A stretch of 38,554 nucleotides of DNA from the NCBI GenBank assembly GCA_003153415.1, contig PLYQ01000169.1, positions 4,500-43,053 on the forward strand, in the 5' to 3' direction. The translations under genes were made by a program, and so were the position numbers. The notes below the pieces were generated by a model, which made no database searches, was not told the origin of the DNA, and was given only the letters and a program-made list of their open reading frames with translations. Positions 25,909 to 33,923 of this stretch are shown in pieces (the stretch's first letter is position 1; each line of letters opens with the position of its first letter). Source of the stretch: Rhodospirillales bacterium (lineage in GTDB: Bacteria; Pseudomonadota; Alphaproteobacteria; Reyranellales; Reyranellaceae).

Positions 25909-26972
25909 CGACCATGGGCGGCCTGCAGCTGCCGCTCGCGCAGCCGGCTCCATTGCGACAGGGCGAAGCAGGCGAACCAGTAGATGGCGCCTGCAAAGAC
26001 ATAGGCTTCCATGTTCATGCCGACCCAGGCGGGATCGGCGAGGGCTGCCTGGGCGATGCCCAACAGGTCGAAGATCGAGACGATCAGCACCAGCGTCGTG
26101 CTCTTGAACAGCGAGATGAATTCGTTGGTCATGGCCGGCAGCGCGATCCTGAGAGCTTGCGGCAGCACGATCAATCGCTGGATGCGCCAGTAACCCAGCC
26201 CCAGCGCCTGCGCCGCCTCGGTCTGGCCCTCGGGCAGCGCCTGCAGGCCGCCGCGCACGGCTTCGGCCATGTAGGCTGCGATCACGAAGGCAAGCCCGAT
26301 CACGGCGCGCGCCAGGCGGTCGACGTTGAAACCGGTCGGCATGATCAGCGGCAGCAGCAGCGAGGCGAGGAAAATCACGGTGATAATCGGCACGCCGCGC
26401 CAGAACTCGATGAATACCACCGAGGCGAATCGGATCAGCGGCAGGCGCGAACAGCGGCCCAGCGCCAGCAGGATGCCGAGCGGGACGGCGATCAGTCCGG
26501 CATAGACGGCGAGGAACAGCGTGAGCATCAGCCCGCCCCACTCGCGGGTCTCGACGAGGCTGAGGCCCCCGCCGCCATAGAGCAGCCAGACGCCCAATGG
26601 TGGCAGGACGATCACGCTGGCGATGACCGCCGCCCGTCGCTGCGGCAGCCCGCGCCACGACAGCAACAGGCCGGTCGCCACGATCAGGATACCCAGAAGA
26701 TCGACCCGCCAGCGCTCGGGGCCGGGATACATGCCGTACATGAATTGGCCGAAGCGCGCGCGGATGAAGACCCAGCAGGCGCCGGAGCTCTTGCAATCGT
26801 CGCGCGACCTGCCCTGCCAGTTGGCGTCGAGCAGCAGCCAGTCGACCAGCGGCACGGAAATGCGCCAGACCACGTAGAGGCAGACCAATGTGACGGCGGC
26901 GTCCATGGGCGTCGCGAATAAACGCTGGCGCAACATCGCGATCCAGCCGGGCAGTGCGGGCGCGGTCTTCAT
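25905..26972 (-). CDS. aapM: General L-amino acid ABC transporter permease AapM
   Basis: Inner membrane permease of 355 residues, the AapM/YhdY type. It has an N-terminal helix (VTLVCLYVVWRISVPL) and a long extra N-terminal domain containing DCKSSGACWVFIRARFGQFMYG, which is characteristic of this subfamily. The permease core follows, with FRWGV-like EFWRGVPIITVIF and the EAA loop ALPEGQTEAAQALGLGYWRI. ATGA overlap with aapQ shows translational coupling. The family's usual next gene, aapP (ATPase), is absent; transcription runs into the end of a convergent cupin gene. Confidence 0.93.
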   Translation of the reverse strand: MKTAPALPGWIAMLRQRLFATPMDAAVTLVCLYVVWRISVPLVDWLLLDANWQGRSRDDCKSSGACWVFIRARFGQFMYGMYPGPERWRVDLLGILIVATGLLLSWRGLPQRRAAVIASVIVLPPLGVWLLYGGGGLSLVETREWGGLMLTLFLAVYAGLIAVPLGILLALGRCSRLPLIRFASVVFIEFWRGVPIITVIFLASLLLPLIMPTGFNVDRLARAVIGLAFVIAAYMAEAVRGGLQALPEGQTEAAQALGLGYWRIQRLIVLPQALRIALPAMTNEFISLFKSTTLVLIVSIFDLLGIAQAALADPAWVGMNMEAYVFAGAIYWFACFALSQWSRLRERQLQAAHGR

Positions 26973-28123
26973 CGCGTCACCAGCCGATGGCGCGCGTTGT
27001 ACCAGTTCATGAACAGCGAGACGGCAAGGCTCAAGGTCAGATAGATGCCGAGCGTGATGGCGATGATCTCGATCGCCTGGCCGGTCGCCACCAGCGCCGA
27101 GCCCATGAACACCGCCACGATCTCGGGGTAGGCGATGGCCGCACCAAACGAGGAGTTCTTGATCAGGTTGAGATACTGGCTGGTGATCGGCGGGATGATC
27201 ACCGGCATGGCCTGCGGGATCACCACCAGCCGCACGACGCGGCCCGGCGTAAGGCCCAGCGCGCGGGCGGCGTCGATCTGACCCTGGCGCACCGACAAGA
27301 CGCCGCCGCGCACCACCTCGGCGATGAAGCCCGCGGCGTAGGTCGACAGAGCCATGAACAGCGCCACGAACTCCGGCACCAGCACGAAGCCGCCGCGATA
27401 GTTGAAGCCGCGCAGGGAGGGCACATCCCAGTTCGTCCCGAAGCCTGCGGCCACGAGAGCGGCGAGCGGCAGCGCCCCGCAGAGCACGAAACCCACCGGC
27501 CAGACCGGAAAATCGCGGCCGGTGCGCGCCTGGCGCGCCCTCGCCCAGCGCGCGAGGACGATCTGCGTCGCGACCAGGATCGCGATGGCAAGCAGCGCCA
27601 GACGGAAGCCCGTCACTTCAGTCGGCGTCGGGATCGACAGGCCGCGGCGGTTGAGGAAGATGACGCCGAGGAAGTCGTAGCTGTCGCGCGGCGTCGGGAG
27701 CGCGGCCAGCACGCCGAAGTACCAGAACAGTACGAAGAACAGCAGCGGGATATTGCGGACGAACTCGATGTAGAAGCCGGCCAGGCTCGACAGCAGCCAG
27801 TTGCGCGACAGCCGCAGCAATCCGACCGTGAAGCCCACCACCGTTGCCACAACGATCGAGGCCGCCGACACCAGCAGCGTATTGACGATGCCGGTCCACA
27901 GCAGCGCCAAGATGGTGTCGGAGGGCTTGTAGCCGGTGATGTTGAACGGCACCTCGATGCCTGAATCGCGCCACAGGAACTTGAAGCCCGACGCGATGCC
28001 GGCCTTCACCATGTTGTCCGAGGCGTTGCGGACGAAGAACCAGATGACCGCGACCATGCCGATGGTCGCGACGGCCTGCCACAGCACATCGCGCACCTTG
28101 CGGTCGCGCAGGAACGTCATCAT
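26969..28123 (-). CDS. aapQ: General L-amino acid ABC transporter permease AapQ
   Basis: 384-residue inner membrane permease, AapQ/YhdX type, partner of AapM. It has an N-terminal helix (AVATIGMVAVIWFFVRNAS), the phrase FLWRDSGIEVPFNITGYKPSDT typical of the family, then EFVRNIPLLFFVLFWYFG. A periplasmic insert with GFNYRGGFVLVPEF precedes the EAA loop SVRQGQIDAARALGLTPGRV. It should form the channel heterodimer with AapM. Separated from aapJ by 144 bp holding two palindromic repeats. Confidence 0.94.
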   Translation of the reverse strand: MMTFLRDRKVRDVLWQAVATIGMVAVIWFFVRNASDNMVKAGIASGFKFLWRDSGIEVPFNITGYKPSDTILALLWTGIVNTLLVSAASIVVATVVGFTVGLLRLSRNWLLSSLAGFYIEFVRNIPLLFFVLFWYFGVLAALPTPRDSYDFLGVIFLNRRGLSIPTPTEVTGFRLALLAIAILVATQIVLARWARARQARTGRDFPVWPVGFVLCGALPLAALVAAGFGTNWDVPSLRGFNYRGGFVLVPEFVALFMALSTYAAGFIAEVVRGGVLSVRQGQIDAARALGLTPGRVVRLVVIPQAMPVIIPPITSQYLNLIKNSSFGAAIAYPEIVAVFMGSALVATGQAIEIIAITLGIYLTLSLAVSLFMNWYNARHRLVTR

Positions 28124-28143
28124 GAGCGCCAGAACTCAAGCCT

Positions 28144-28167
28144 CCTCTCCCCCGCTAGGGGGAGAGG
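28144..28167. repeat. REP-like palindrome, 10-bp arms
   Basis: CCTCTCCCCC-GCTA-GGGGGAGAGG, followed by TTGGGTGAGGGGG. This exact wording is a widespread small intergenic repeat in Rhizobiales and related genomes. It lies between aapQ and aapJ, and its core is repeated in opposite loop orientation in the large palindrome at 28191. Confidence 0.75.
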
Positions 28168-28190
28168 TTGGGTGAGGGGGTTAGGCACGT

Positions 28191-28254
28191 CGTCGCCCAC
28201 TACTCTTGTTCCTCTCCCCCTAGCGGGGGAGAGGAACAAGAGTAGTGGGCGACG
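28191..28254. repeat. Large perfect palindrome, 30-bp arms
   Basis: Positions 28191-28220 pair perfectly with 28225-28254 around a TAGC loop. The inner 10 bp are the CCTCTCCCCC core of the neighbouring REP-like repeat; the outer 20 bp are extra. It lies 14 bp after the aapJ stop, within the aapJ-aapQ transcript. Such a stem would protect the receptor-gene mRNA 3' end or lower readthrough into the permease genes. Confidence 0.85.
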
Positions 28255-28267
28255 CGTCGTGCAAGCG

Positions 28268-29308
28268 TCACTGGAACGGCGGCGTGTAGAGCAGGCCGCC
28301 CTTGGTCCACAGTTCGTTGGCGCCGCGCTTCAGCTTCAGGGCCGAGCCCATGCCGACGGTGCGCTCGTAGCTCTCGCCGTAATTGCCGACCTGCTTGACG
28401 ATGTTGTAGGCCCAGTCGTTGGAGATGCCCATCATGTCGCCGAACTTGCCGTCGACACCGAGCAGCCGGCGGACTTCGGCGCTCTGCGACTTGGCCTTCA
28501 TCTCGCCGACGTTCTTGGACGTGACGCCCAGCGCCTCAGCGGCGATCTGGGCGTTCAGCACCCACCGCACGACCAGCTGCCAGCGCTCGTCGCCCCAGCG
28601 CGTCACCGGACCCTGCGGATCGTTGGAGATGATCTCGGTCAGGATCTGGTGCTCGGCGGGATCCTTGAACTTGATGCGTTGACCCGCCAGCGCGCCGATG
28701 CCGGCGGTATAGGCGTCGCAGCGGCCCTGGTCGTAGGCCGAGATGGCGTCGTCGTTCTTCTGGAAGTTGATGATGGTGACCTTGAGGTTGCGCTCGCGGA
28801 ACCAGTCGGCTGCCGTCTTCTCCTCGGTCGAGCCGGCGGCGACACAGATCGTGGCGTCGGCCAGGTCCTTGACCGCGGCGACCTTGGCCTTGGTGCGCAC
28901 CACGAAGGTCTGGCCCTCGTAGAAATTGATGCCCTGGAAATCCACGCCGAGCGTGGCGTTGCGCGAGAAGGTGATGGTGGTGTTGCGCGCCAGCAGGTCG
29001 ACCTGGCCCGACTGCAGCACGGCCCAGCGCTGCTGCACCGAAGTTGGGGTGTATTTCACCTTGGTGGCGTCGCCCAGCACGGCGGCGGCCAGCGACTTGC
29101 AGTAGTCGACGTCGAGACCGGTCCACTCGCCCTTGTCGTTGGCGAAGGAGAAGCCCGGCAGGCCGAGATGCACGCCGCATTCGATGTGGCCGCGCGCCTT
29201 GACGGCGTCGAGCGTCGGGCTGGGGGCGAGTTGTTGGGCAAAAGCCGAAGACGCGATAGGCGCGCCGACGAGACAAGCCGCCGCGGCGGCCAAACCAATG
29301 AACTTCAT
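28268..29308 (-). CDS. aapJ: General L-amino acid-binding protein AapJ
   Basis: Periplasmic receptor of the Aap/Bzt/Yhd system, 346 residues. A signal peptide ends at AFAQ (about residue 25). The mature protein starts with SPTLDAVKARGHIECGVH, followed by GFSFANDKGEWTGLDVDYCKSLA, the ligand motif LLARNTTITFSRN, and GSTEEKTAADWF. The C-terminal YGESYERTVGMGSALKLKRG is family-typical. GAGGGGG lies just before ATG 29308, excluding a longer start at 29422 that would run into hutF. Broad L-amino acid specificity is the family norm. Divergent from hutF by 46 bp. Confidence 0.95.
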   Translation of the reverse strand: MKFIGLAAAAACLVGAPIASSAFAQQLAPSPTLDAVKARGHIECGVHLGLPGFSFANDKGEWTGLDVDYCKSLAAAVLGDATKVKYTPTSVQQRWAVLQSGQVDLLARNTTITFSRNATLGVDFQGINFYEGQTFVVRTKAKVAAVKDLADATICVAAGSTEEKTAADWFRERNLKVTIINFQKNDDAISAYDQGRCDAYTAGIGALAGQRIKFKDPAEHQILTEIISNDPQGPVTRWGDERWQLVVRWVLNAQIAAEALGVTSKNVGEMKAKSQSAEVRRLLGVDGKFGDMMGISNDWAYNIVKQVGNYGESYERTVGMGSALKLKRGANELWTKGGLLYTPPFQ

Positions 29309-29354
29309 GAATTCCCCCTCAACAGGTGCTGCCCGATACCGTACAAGCCTGAGC

Positions 29355-30656
29355 GTGGCGAGTAAATTGCACCTCGAAACGGCGTTGACGCCCGACGGTT
29401 GGCGGCACGACGTCGTGGCCACGATCGATCATGGCAGTATCGTCAGCATAGTGCCTGCAGGGGCCACAAACACGCAGCGCATCTCGGGCGTCGTCGTGCC
29501 CGGCCTGCCCAATCTTCACAGCCACGCCTTCCAGCGCGCCATGGCCGGGCTCACCGAAAGGCGCGGCAGCGAGACCGATTCCTTCTGGAGCTGGCGCGAG
29601 GCGATGTACCGCTTTGTCGAACGGCTGTGCCCCGATGATCTCGAAGCGATCGCGGCCTTCGCCTACATGGAAATGCTCGAGGCAGGCTTCACCTCGGTGG
29701 CCGAGTTCCATTACCTGCACCACCAGCCCGATGGCCGGCCCTACGACAATATCGCCGAGATGTCGCAGCGCATCGTTGCGGCCGCCGACTTCGTGGGCAT
29801 CGGCCTCACCTTGCTGCCCGTCCTCTATCGCCAGGGCGGCTTCCTGGGCGAACCGCCGTCGGCTGCGCAGCGGCGTTTCATTAACGATCGCGATTCCTAT
29901 GCACGGCTGATGGAGACCAAGGTGCCGGGCGGAACCATCGGCATCGCACCCCATTCCCTGCGTGCGGTCACGACCGATGATCTCAAGTGGGCGGCGACAA
30001 CATGGCGCGGCAAGCCGGCGCACATACATGTCAGCGAGCAGACGCGCGAGGTCGACGACTGCCTCGCCGCGCACGGCAAGCGCCCAGTCGACCTGCTGAT
30101 GGATACCGTCGAGATCGATACGTGCTGGTTCCTGATCCATGCAACGCACGCCGACGATGGTGAAATCGCGCGCATGGCCCGCTCGAAGGCAACCGTCGGC
30201 CTTTGCCCCATCACCGAAGCCAACCTCGGTGACGGACTGTTCGATCTGCCGTCACTCCTGGCCAGGGGCGGCCGCTTCGGCGTCGGCTCCGACTCCAATG
30301 TCCGCATCTCCGCCGCCGACGAGCTGCGCACGCTCGAATACGGGCAACGTCTCTTCCATCGACGGCGCAATGTGCTCGGAGATCCGGCACGCTCGACCGG
30401 CCGCCGCCTCTTCGACGGAGCGCTGGGCCCGAGCGCGATCGCGCCCGGCAGGCGCGCCGATTTCGTGGTACTGCACGACGAGGGCCTTCAGGGCGACAGC
30501 GTCCTCGACCATTGGTTGTTCGCCGCGGACAACACGGCGATCAAATCGGTCTACTGCGCGGGTATCCAGAAGGTGCAGAACGGCCGGCACGTCGATCGCG
30601 AGACGATGGCGGTCCGCTATCGTCAAACTATCGATCGCCTGATGGTGTCCATCTAG
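29355..30656 (+). CDS. hutF: Formimidoylglutamate deiminase (HutF)
   Basis: Histidine breakdown, five-step route: converts N-formimidoyl-L-glutamate to N-formylglutamate and ammonia. About 433 residues of the amidohydrolase superfamily. LHLETALTPDGWRHDVV opens the protein. PGLPNLHSHAFQRAMAGLTER at about 48-68 has the metal His pair, AEFHYLHHQPDG the substrate region, and HVSEQTREV and LIHATHADD later His residues. GSDSNVRISAADELR holds the metal Asp. No ATG fits; GTG 29355 gives the usual family N-terminus, TTG 29367 is the alternative, and no clear ribosome site is seen. No other hut gene is in the window. The 3' end overlaps the esterase stop. Confidence 0.92.
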   Translation: MASKLHLETALTPDGWRHDVVATIDHGSIVSIVPAGATNTQRISGVVVPGLPNLHSHAFQRAMAGLTERRGSETDSFWSWREAMYRFVERLCPDDLEAIAAFAYMEMLEAGFTSVAEFHYLHHQPDGRPYDNIAEMSQRIVAAADFVGIGLTLLPVLYRQGGFLGEPPSAAQRRFINDRDSYARLMETKVPGGTIGIAPHSLRAVTTDDLKWAATTWRGKPAHIHVSEQTREVDDCLAAHGKRPVDLLMDTVEIDTCWFLIHATHADDGEIARMARSKATVGLCPITEANLGDGLFDLPSLLARGGRFGVGSDSNVRISAADELRTLEYGQRLFHRRRNVLGDPARSTGRRLFDGALGPSAIAPGRRADFVVLHDEGLQGDSVLDHWLFAADNTAIKSVYCAGIQKVQNGRHVDRETMAVRYRQTIDRLMVSI

Positions 30657-31522
30657 ATCTTCATCAGCGAGAACAGCACGCGGCTGAGCTCGCTGTCGGG
30701 CTTCTCGAGCTGGCGCGGCTCCTCGAAATGGTTGGCCGAGAAGGTTTCCGTCCGGCTTGCGAGCCGGCCCATGCCCTGCAGGGCCGCGGCAAAGACCTGC
30801 GACTGGCGGCGGAATTCCGGGCTGTCGCCGACCGACCAGGCGACGGCCACCGGACAGCGGATGCTGCCGAGCTGGCGGATGGCACTTGCGGCGGCCTCTT
30901 CCTCGGGCGTGATCTTGACGTACTTGCTGCGCGCCGAGAGCAGCGGCGCATGAAGATCGTACATGCCGCTGATCAGCAATGCGCCCTTGATGACATCGCC
31001 CGGCAGGCCGCGCGCCGCCCAGTCGGTGAGCAGCACGCAGCCGGCGAGATGCGCGCCCGATGAGTGCCCCGCGAGATAGATCCGGTCGGGATCGCCACCG
31101 AAGCTCGCGGCGTGGCGGGCGGTCCAGTCGATGGCTTCGCGGCACTGCTCGATCATCGACGGCAGAGGGACTTCGCTCACGTTGTTGAAGTCGACAGCCA
31201 GAAAAGCCGCGCCCCGGCCGGTCACCGTTGGCGCCGGGTAGGCAACGTCGAGCCGCGAGCCGCGCAACCAGGCGCCGCCGTGCAGAAAGACAAGCACCGG
31301 CGCGCGGGCTGCCTGCGCAGGCGCATAAATATCGACGAGCTGCATGTCGCTCTTGCCATAGCGCTCGGTGCGCGGCGGCATCGCCTGGCGCACGGCCGCA
31401 CATGCCTTGCGAATCTCGGCCTGTATGGCATCGCGCTGCGGCGCCCAATAGAGCTGGTCGTACGCTTGATCGAGCTGTTCCTGCGTGTAGTCGAGGAACA
31501 CCTTGTCCTTGTCCGTCGGCAT
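30653..31522 (-). CDS. Alpha/beta hydrolase (esterase / arylformamidase-like)
   Basis: About 289 residues. FLHGGAWLRGS is the oxyanion-hole motif of hormone-sensitive-lipase and arylformamidase relatives, GHSSGAHLAGCV the nucleophile elbow, AWSVGDSPEFRRQS carries the acid and SANHFEE the His. The N-terminal DKVFLDYTQEQLDQAYDQ matches kynurenine-formamidase-like esterases. ATG 31522 gives that family start; the in-frame ATG 31573 has AAGGA only 2 nt away and adds an unconserved tail. No ribosome site is clear. The stop overlaps hutF's as a palindromic CTAG. The substrate is unproven. Confidence 0.87.
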   Translation of the reverse strand: MPTDKDKVFLDYTQEQLDQAYDQLYWAPQRDAIQAEIRKACAAVRQAMPPRTERYGKSDMQLVDIYAPAQAARAPVLVFLHGGAWLRGSRLDVAYPAPTVTGRGAAFLAVDFNNVSEVPLPSMIEQCREAIDWTARHAASFGGDPDRIYLAGHSSGAHLAGCVLLTDWAARGLPGDVIKGALLISGMYDLHAPLLSARSKYVKITPEEEAAASAIRQLGSIRCPVAVAWSVGDSPEFRRQSQVFAAALQGMGRLASRTETFSANHFEEPRQLEKPDSELSRVLFSLMKI

Positions 31523-31578
31523 GGCCAGACGCAACACGACTATTGTCCGGCACGCAACCTTCTTGTGCCGCATGATCC

Positions 31579-31607
31579 TTCACGGTGTGCACTGCGGGTG
31601 CTAAAAT
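31579..31607 (+). promoter_or_regulatory. Candidate mmsA promoter
   Basis: TTCACG (31579-31584), 17 nt, then TAAAAT (31602-31607), five of six bases of the -10 consensus. The predicted start is about 31613-31615, giving a 5' leader of roughly 117 nt that contains the large inverted repeat at 31618-31713. Confidence 0.5.
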
Positions 31608-31617
31608 GCCGGCTACA

Positions 31618-31713
31618 GCGCGATGACTTTTGCTTCAGCCGTCGGCCCGGCTCCCGCAGCGAAGCGGTGCACGAGCCGGGCCGTCGGCGCGATTCGAGTG
31701 AAAGTCATCGCGC
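31618..31713 (+). promoter_or_regulatory. Nested inverted repeat in predicted mmsA leader
   Basis: Outer arms 31618-31630 and 31701-31713 pair perfectly over 13 bp (GCGCGATGACTTT with AAAGTCATCGCGC). Inside, GGCCCGGCTC (31644-31653) pairs with GAGCCGGGCC (31673-31682), and CCGC/GCGG caps the loop. It ends 8 bp before the GGAGGG ribosome site. It may be a structured leader or a repeat element that landed here. Confidence 0.6.
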
Positions 31714-31730
31714 CTCAATCGGAGGGAAAG

Positions 31731-33227
31731 ATGGTCGCCAGCATCGGACACTACATCGGCAGCAAGATGGTCATGGGCCAGAGCGGCCGCCGCGGCGAGA
31801 TCACCAATCCCGCGACCGGCGAGGTCACCGCCAAGGTGGACTTCGCCTCGGAGGCCGAGGTCGATGTCGCCGTCCAGCTCGCCAAGAAGGCGCAGGTTGC
31901 CTGGGCCGCCACGCCGCCGCTACGCCGCCAGAGGGTGATGTTCAACCTCAAGGGCCTGGTCGAGAAGCGCACCGACGATCTCGCCCGCCTGATGTCGCTC
32001 GAGCACGGCAAGACCTTCGACGACGCCAAGGGCGAGGTCGGGCGCGGGCTCGAAGTCATCGAATTCTCCTGCGCCATCGCCACCCACATGAAGGGCGACT
32101 TCACCGAGCAGGTGGCGTCGGACATGGACTCATGGTCGATCCGCCAACCGATGGGTGTGGTGGCCGGCATCACGCCGTTCAACTTCCCGATCATGATCCC
32201 GTGCTGGATGGGCGCCATGGCGGTGGCCTGCGGCAATGCCTTCATCCTGAAACCCTCGGAGAAGGATCCGAGTGCCCCGATGCTGCTGGCCGAGCTGTTC
32301 GCCGAAGCGGGCCTGCCTCCCGGCATCTTCCAGGTGCTGAACGGCGACAAGGTCGCAGTCGACGCACTCTTGAAGCATCCCGACGTGCCGGCGATCTCCT
32401 TCGTCGGCTCGACGGCGATCGGCCAGTACGTCTATCACACCGGCACGCAAATGAATAAGCGCGTGCAGGCGCTGTGTGGTGCCAAGAACCACATGGTGGT
32501 GATGCCCGATGCCGATCTCGACCAGGTAACCGACGCGCTGATCGGTGCGGGCTATGGCGCGGCCGGCGAACGCTGCATGGCGATCTCGGTCGCAGTCGCG
32601 GTGGGCGATGTCGGCGACAAATTGATGGCCAAGCTCGCGCCGCGCGTCGCGGCGCTGAAGGTCGGGCCCGGCCTCGATCCACAGTCCGAGATGGGCCCGC
32701 TGGTCACGCGCCAGCACAGGGACAAGGTGATGGGCTATGTGGACCAGGGCGTGAAGGAAGGCGCCAAGCTGGTGGTCGACGGCCGCGGGCTGAAACTGCA
32801 GGGCTATGAGAACGGCAACTTCATGGGCGGCTGCCTGTTCGACAACGTCACCAAGGACATGACGATCTACAAGGACGAGATCTTCGGGCCGGTGTTGTCG
32901 GTCGTGCGCTCCAAGAGCTTCGACGAGGCGATCGGGCTGGTGAACGACCACGCTTACGGCAACGGCACGGCGATCTTCACCCGCGACGGCGACGCGGCGC
33001 GCACCTTCGCCAGCAACGTCAAGATCGGCATGGTGGGTATCAACGTTCCGATCCCGGTGCCGGTCGCCTATCACAGCTTCGGCGGCTGGAAATCCTCGGT
33101 GTTCGGCGACCACGGCGTCTACGGCATGGAGGGCGTGCGCTTCTACACCAAGCTCAAGACCATTACGGCGCGCTGGCCGACCGGCATCCGCGCCGGCGCG
33201 GAGTTTGCCTTCAAGGCGCGCAGCTAA
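31731..33227 (+). CDS. mmsA: Methylmalonate-semialdehyde dehydrogenase (CoA-acylating)
   Basis: Oxidises methylmalonate or malonate semialdehyde with CoA and NAD to propanoyl- or acetyl-CoA in valine, beta-alanine and inositol breakdown. 498 residues, the family's usual length. VAGITPFNFPIMIPCWM is at about 148-164, the NAD loop FVGSTAIGQYVY near 227, GAKNHMVVMPDAD, and the catalytic Cys in GAAGERCMAIS near 284. IFGPVLSVVR and VPVAYHSFGGWKSSVFGD are specific to the MmsA class. GGAGGG lies 4-5 nt before ATG 31731. Appears monocistronic behind a candidate promoter and structured leader. Confidence 0.95.
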   Translation: MVASIGHYIGSKMVMGQSGRRGEITNPATGEVTAKVDFASEAEVDVAVQLAKKAQVAWAATPPLRRQRVMFNLKGLVEKRTDDLARLMSLEHGKTFDDAKGEVGRGLEVIEFSCAIATHMKGDFTEQVASDMDSWSIRQPMGVVAGITPFNFPIMIPCWMGAMAVACGNAFILKPSEKDPSAPMLLAELFAEAGLPPGIFQVLNGDKVAVDALLKHPDVPAISFVGSTAIGQYVYHTGTQMNKRVQALCGAKNHMVVMPDADLDQVTDALIGAGYGAAGERCMAISVAVAVGDVGDKLMAKLAPRVAALKVGPGLDPQSEMGPLVTRQHRDKVMGYVDQGVKEGAKLVVDGRGLKLQGYENGNFMGGCLFDNVTKDMTIYKDEIFGPVLSVVRSKSFDEAIGLVNDHAYGNGTAIFTRDGDAARTFASNVKIGMVGINVPIPVPVAYHSFGGWKSSVFGDHGVYGMEGVRFYTKLKTITARWPTGIRAGAEFAFKARS

Positions 33228-33287
33228 AGCCGCGGAATCTCCACAATCGCGACCGACGATCACCGCCCGGTCACGGCGGAGGTCGTC

Positions 33288-33923
33288 ATGCGACGGCATG
33301 CCAATCGATATGCGGTCTTGGCCGCGATGGTCCTGGTCTGCGGCGGCTGCGCGATCGCGCCCGCCACCATCGCCACGTCGCTAATGACGTCGGCCGGCAC
33401 CCACGTCGCCATGGACGCGCTGTTCGGCGAGAGCAAGATGACACGCGACGCGCGCGCGGCCTTCGGACGCGCACCGCCCTGCACCAGCATGACCCACGGC
33501 GTGCAGAACGGCCGGATCGTCACGGTCGTGCGCGATATCGCCTGGTTCGACGTCTACGATTTCGGCGACGGCCGCCGGCTGGTGCCGGCCAGCGGCAACG
33601 GGCTGGTGATGGTCGACTACCAGATCATCAATCGCAGCGACGACGACGTCACGGTGACGCCGCGCCGGCTCACCGTCACCGATGCCGAGGGCAAGCTGAT
33701 GCGCGAGAAAGCCGGCGTCGGCGGCATCCAGTCCGATGAGGCCACGCCCGATGAGGGCGCCGTCCTGCCGATCGACCAGGGCTGGTCAATGGTCTCGGTG
33801 TTCGAGGTGCCGCCCGGCGAATACGCGCTGATGGTGCCCAACGGCCGCACCCCCGGCGATCCAGAACCGACCTGGGTCGACGGCTGTCGCTTCCCTGGCC
33901 CTGCAGGCAAGACGCCGAGCTAG
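33288..33923 (+). CDS. Exported protein of unknown function, possible lipoprotein
   Basis: 211 residues. A basic start and hydrophobic stretch (RYAVLAAMVLVCGGC) resemble a signal peptide, and CGGC could be a weak lipobox, though the -3 residue is Cys rather than Leu. The middle, GLVMVDYQIINRSDDDVTVTPRRLTVTD, looks like the beta-sandwich of DUF4352-like extracellular proteins. I recognise no catalytic motif. GGAGG lies 6 nt before ATG 33288. Its stop overlaps the convergent GMC oxidoreductase stop by 4 nt. Confidence 0.82.
   Translation: MRRHANRYAVLAAMVLVCGGCAIAPATIATSLMTSAGTHVAMDALFGESKMTRDARAAFGRAPPCTSMTHGVQNGRIVTVVRDIAWFDVYDFGDGRRLVPASGNGLVMVDYQIINRSDDDVTVTPRRLTVTDAEGKLMREKAGVGGIQSDEATPDEGAVLPIDQGWSMVSVFEVPPGEYALMVPNGRTPGDPEPTWVDGCRFPGPAGKTPS

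Noticed and set aside
31523-31573. N-terminal extension of the esterase to 31573
   Set aside because: The added residues match no family start and the AAGGA is only 2 nt from that ATG.
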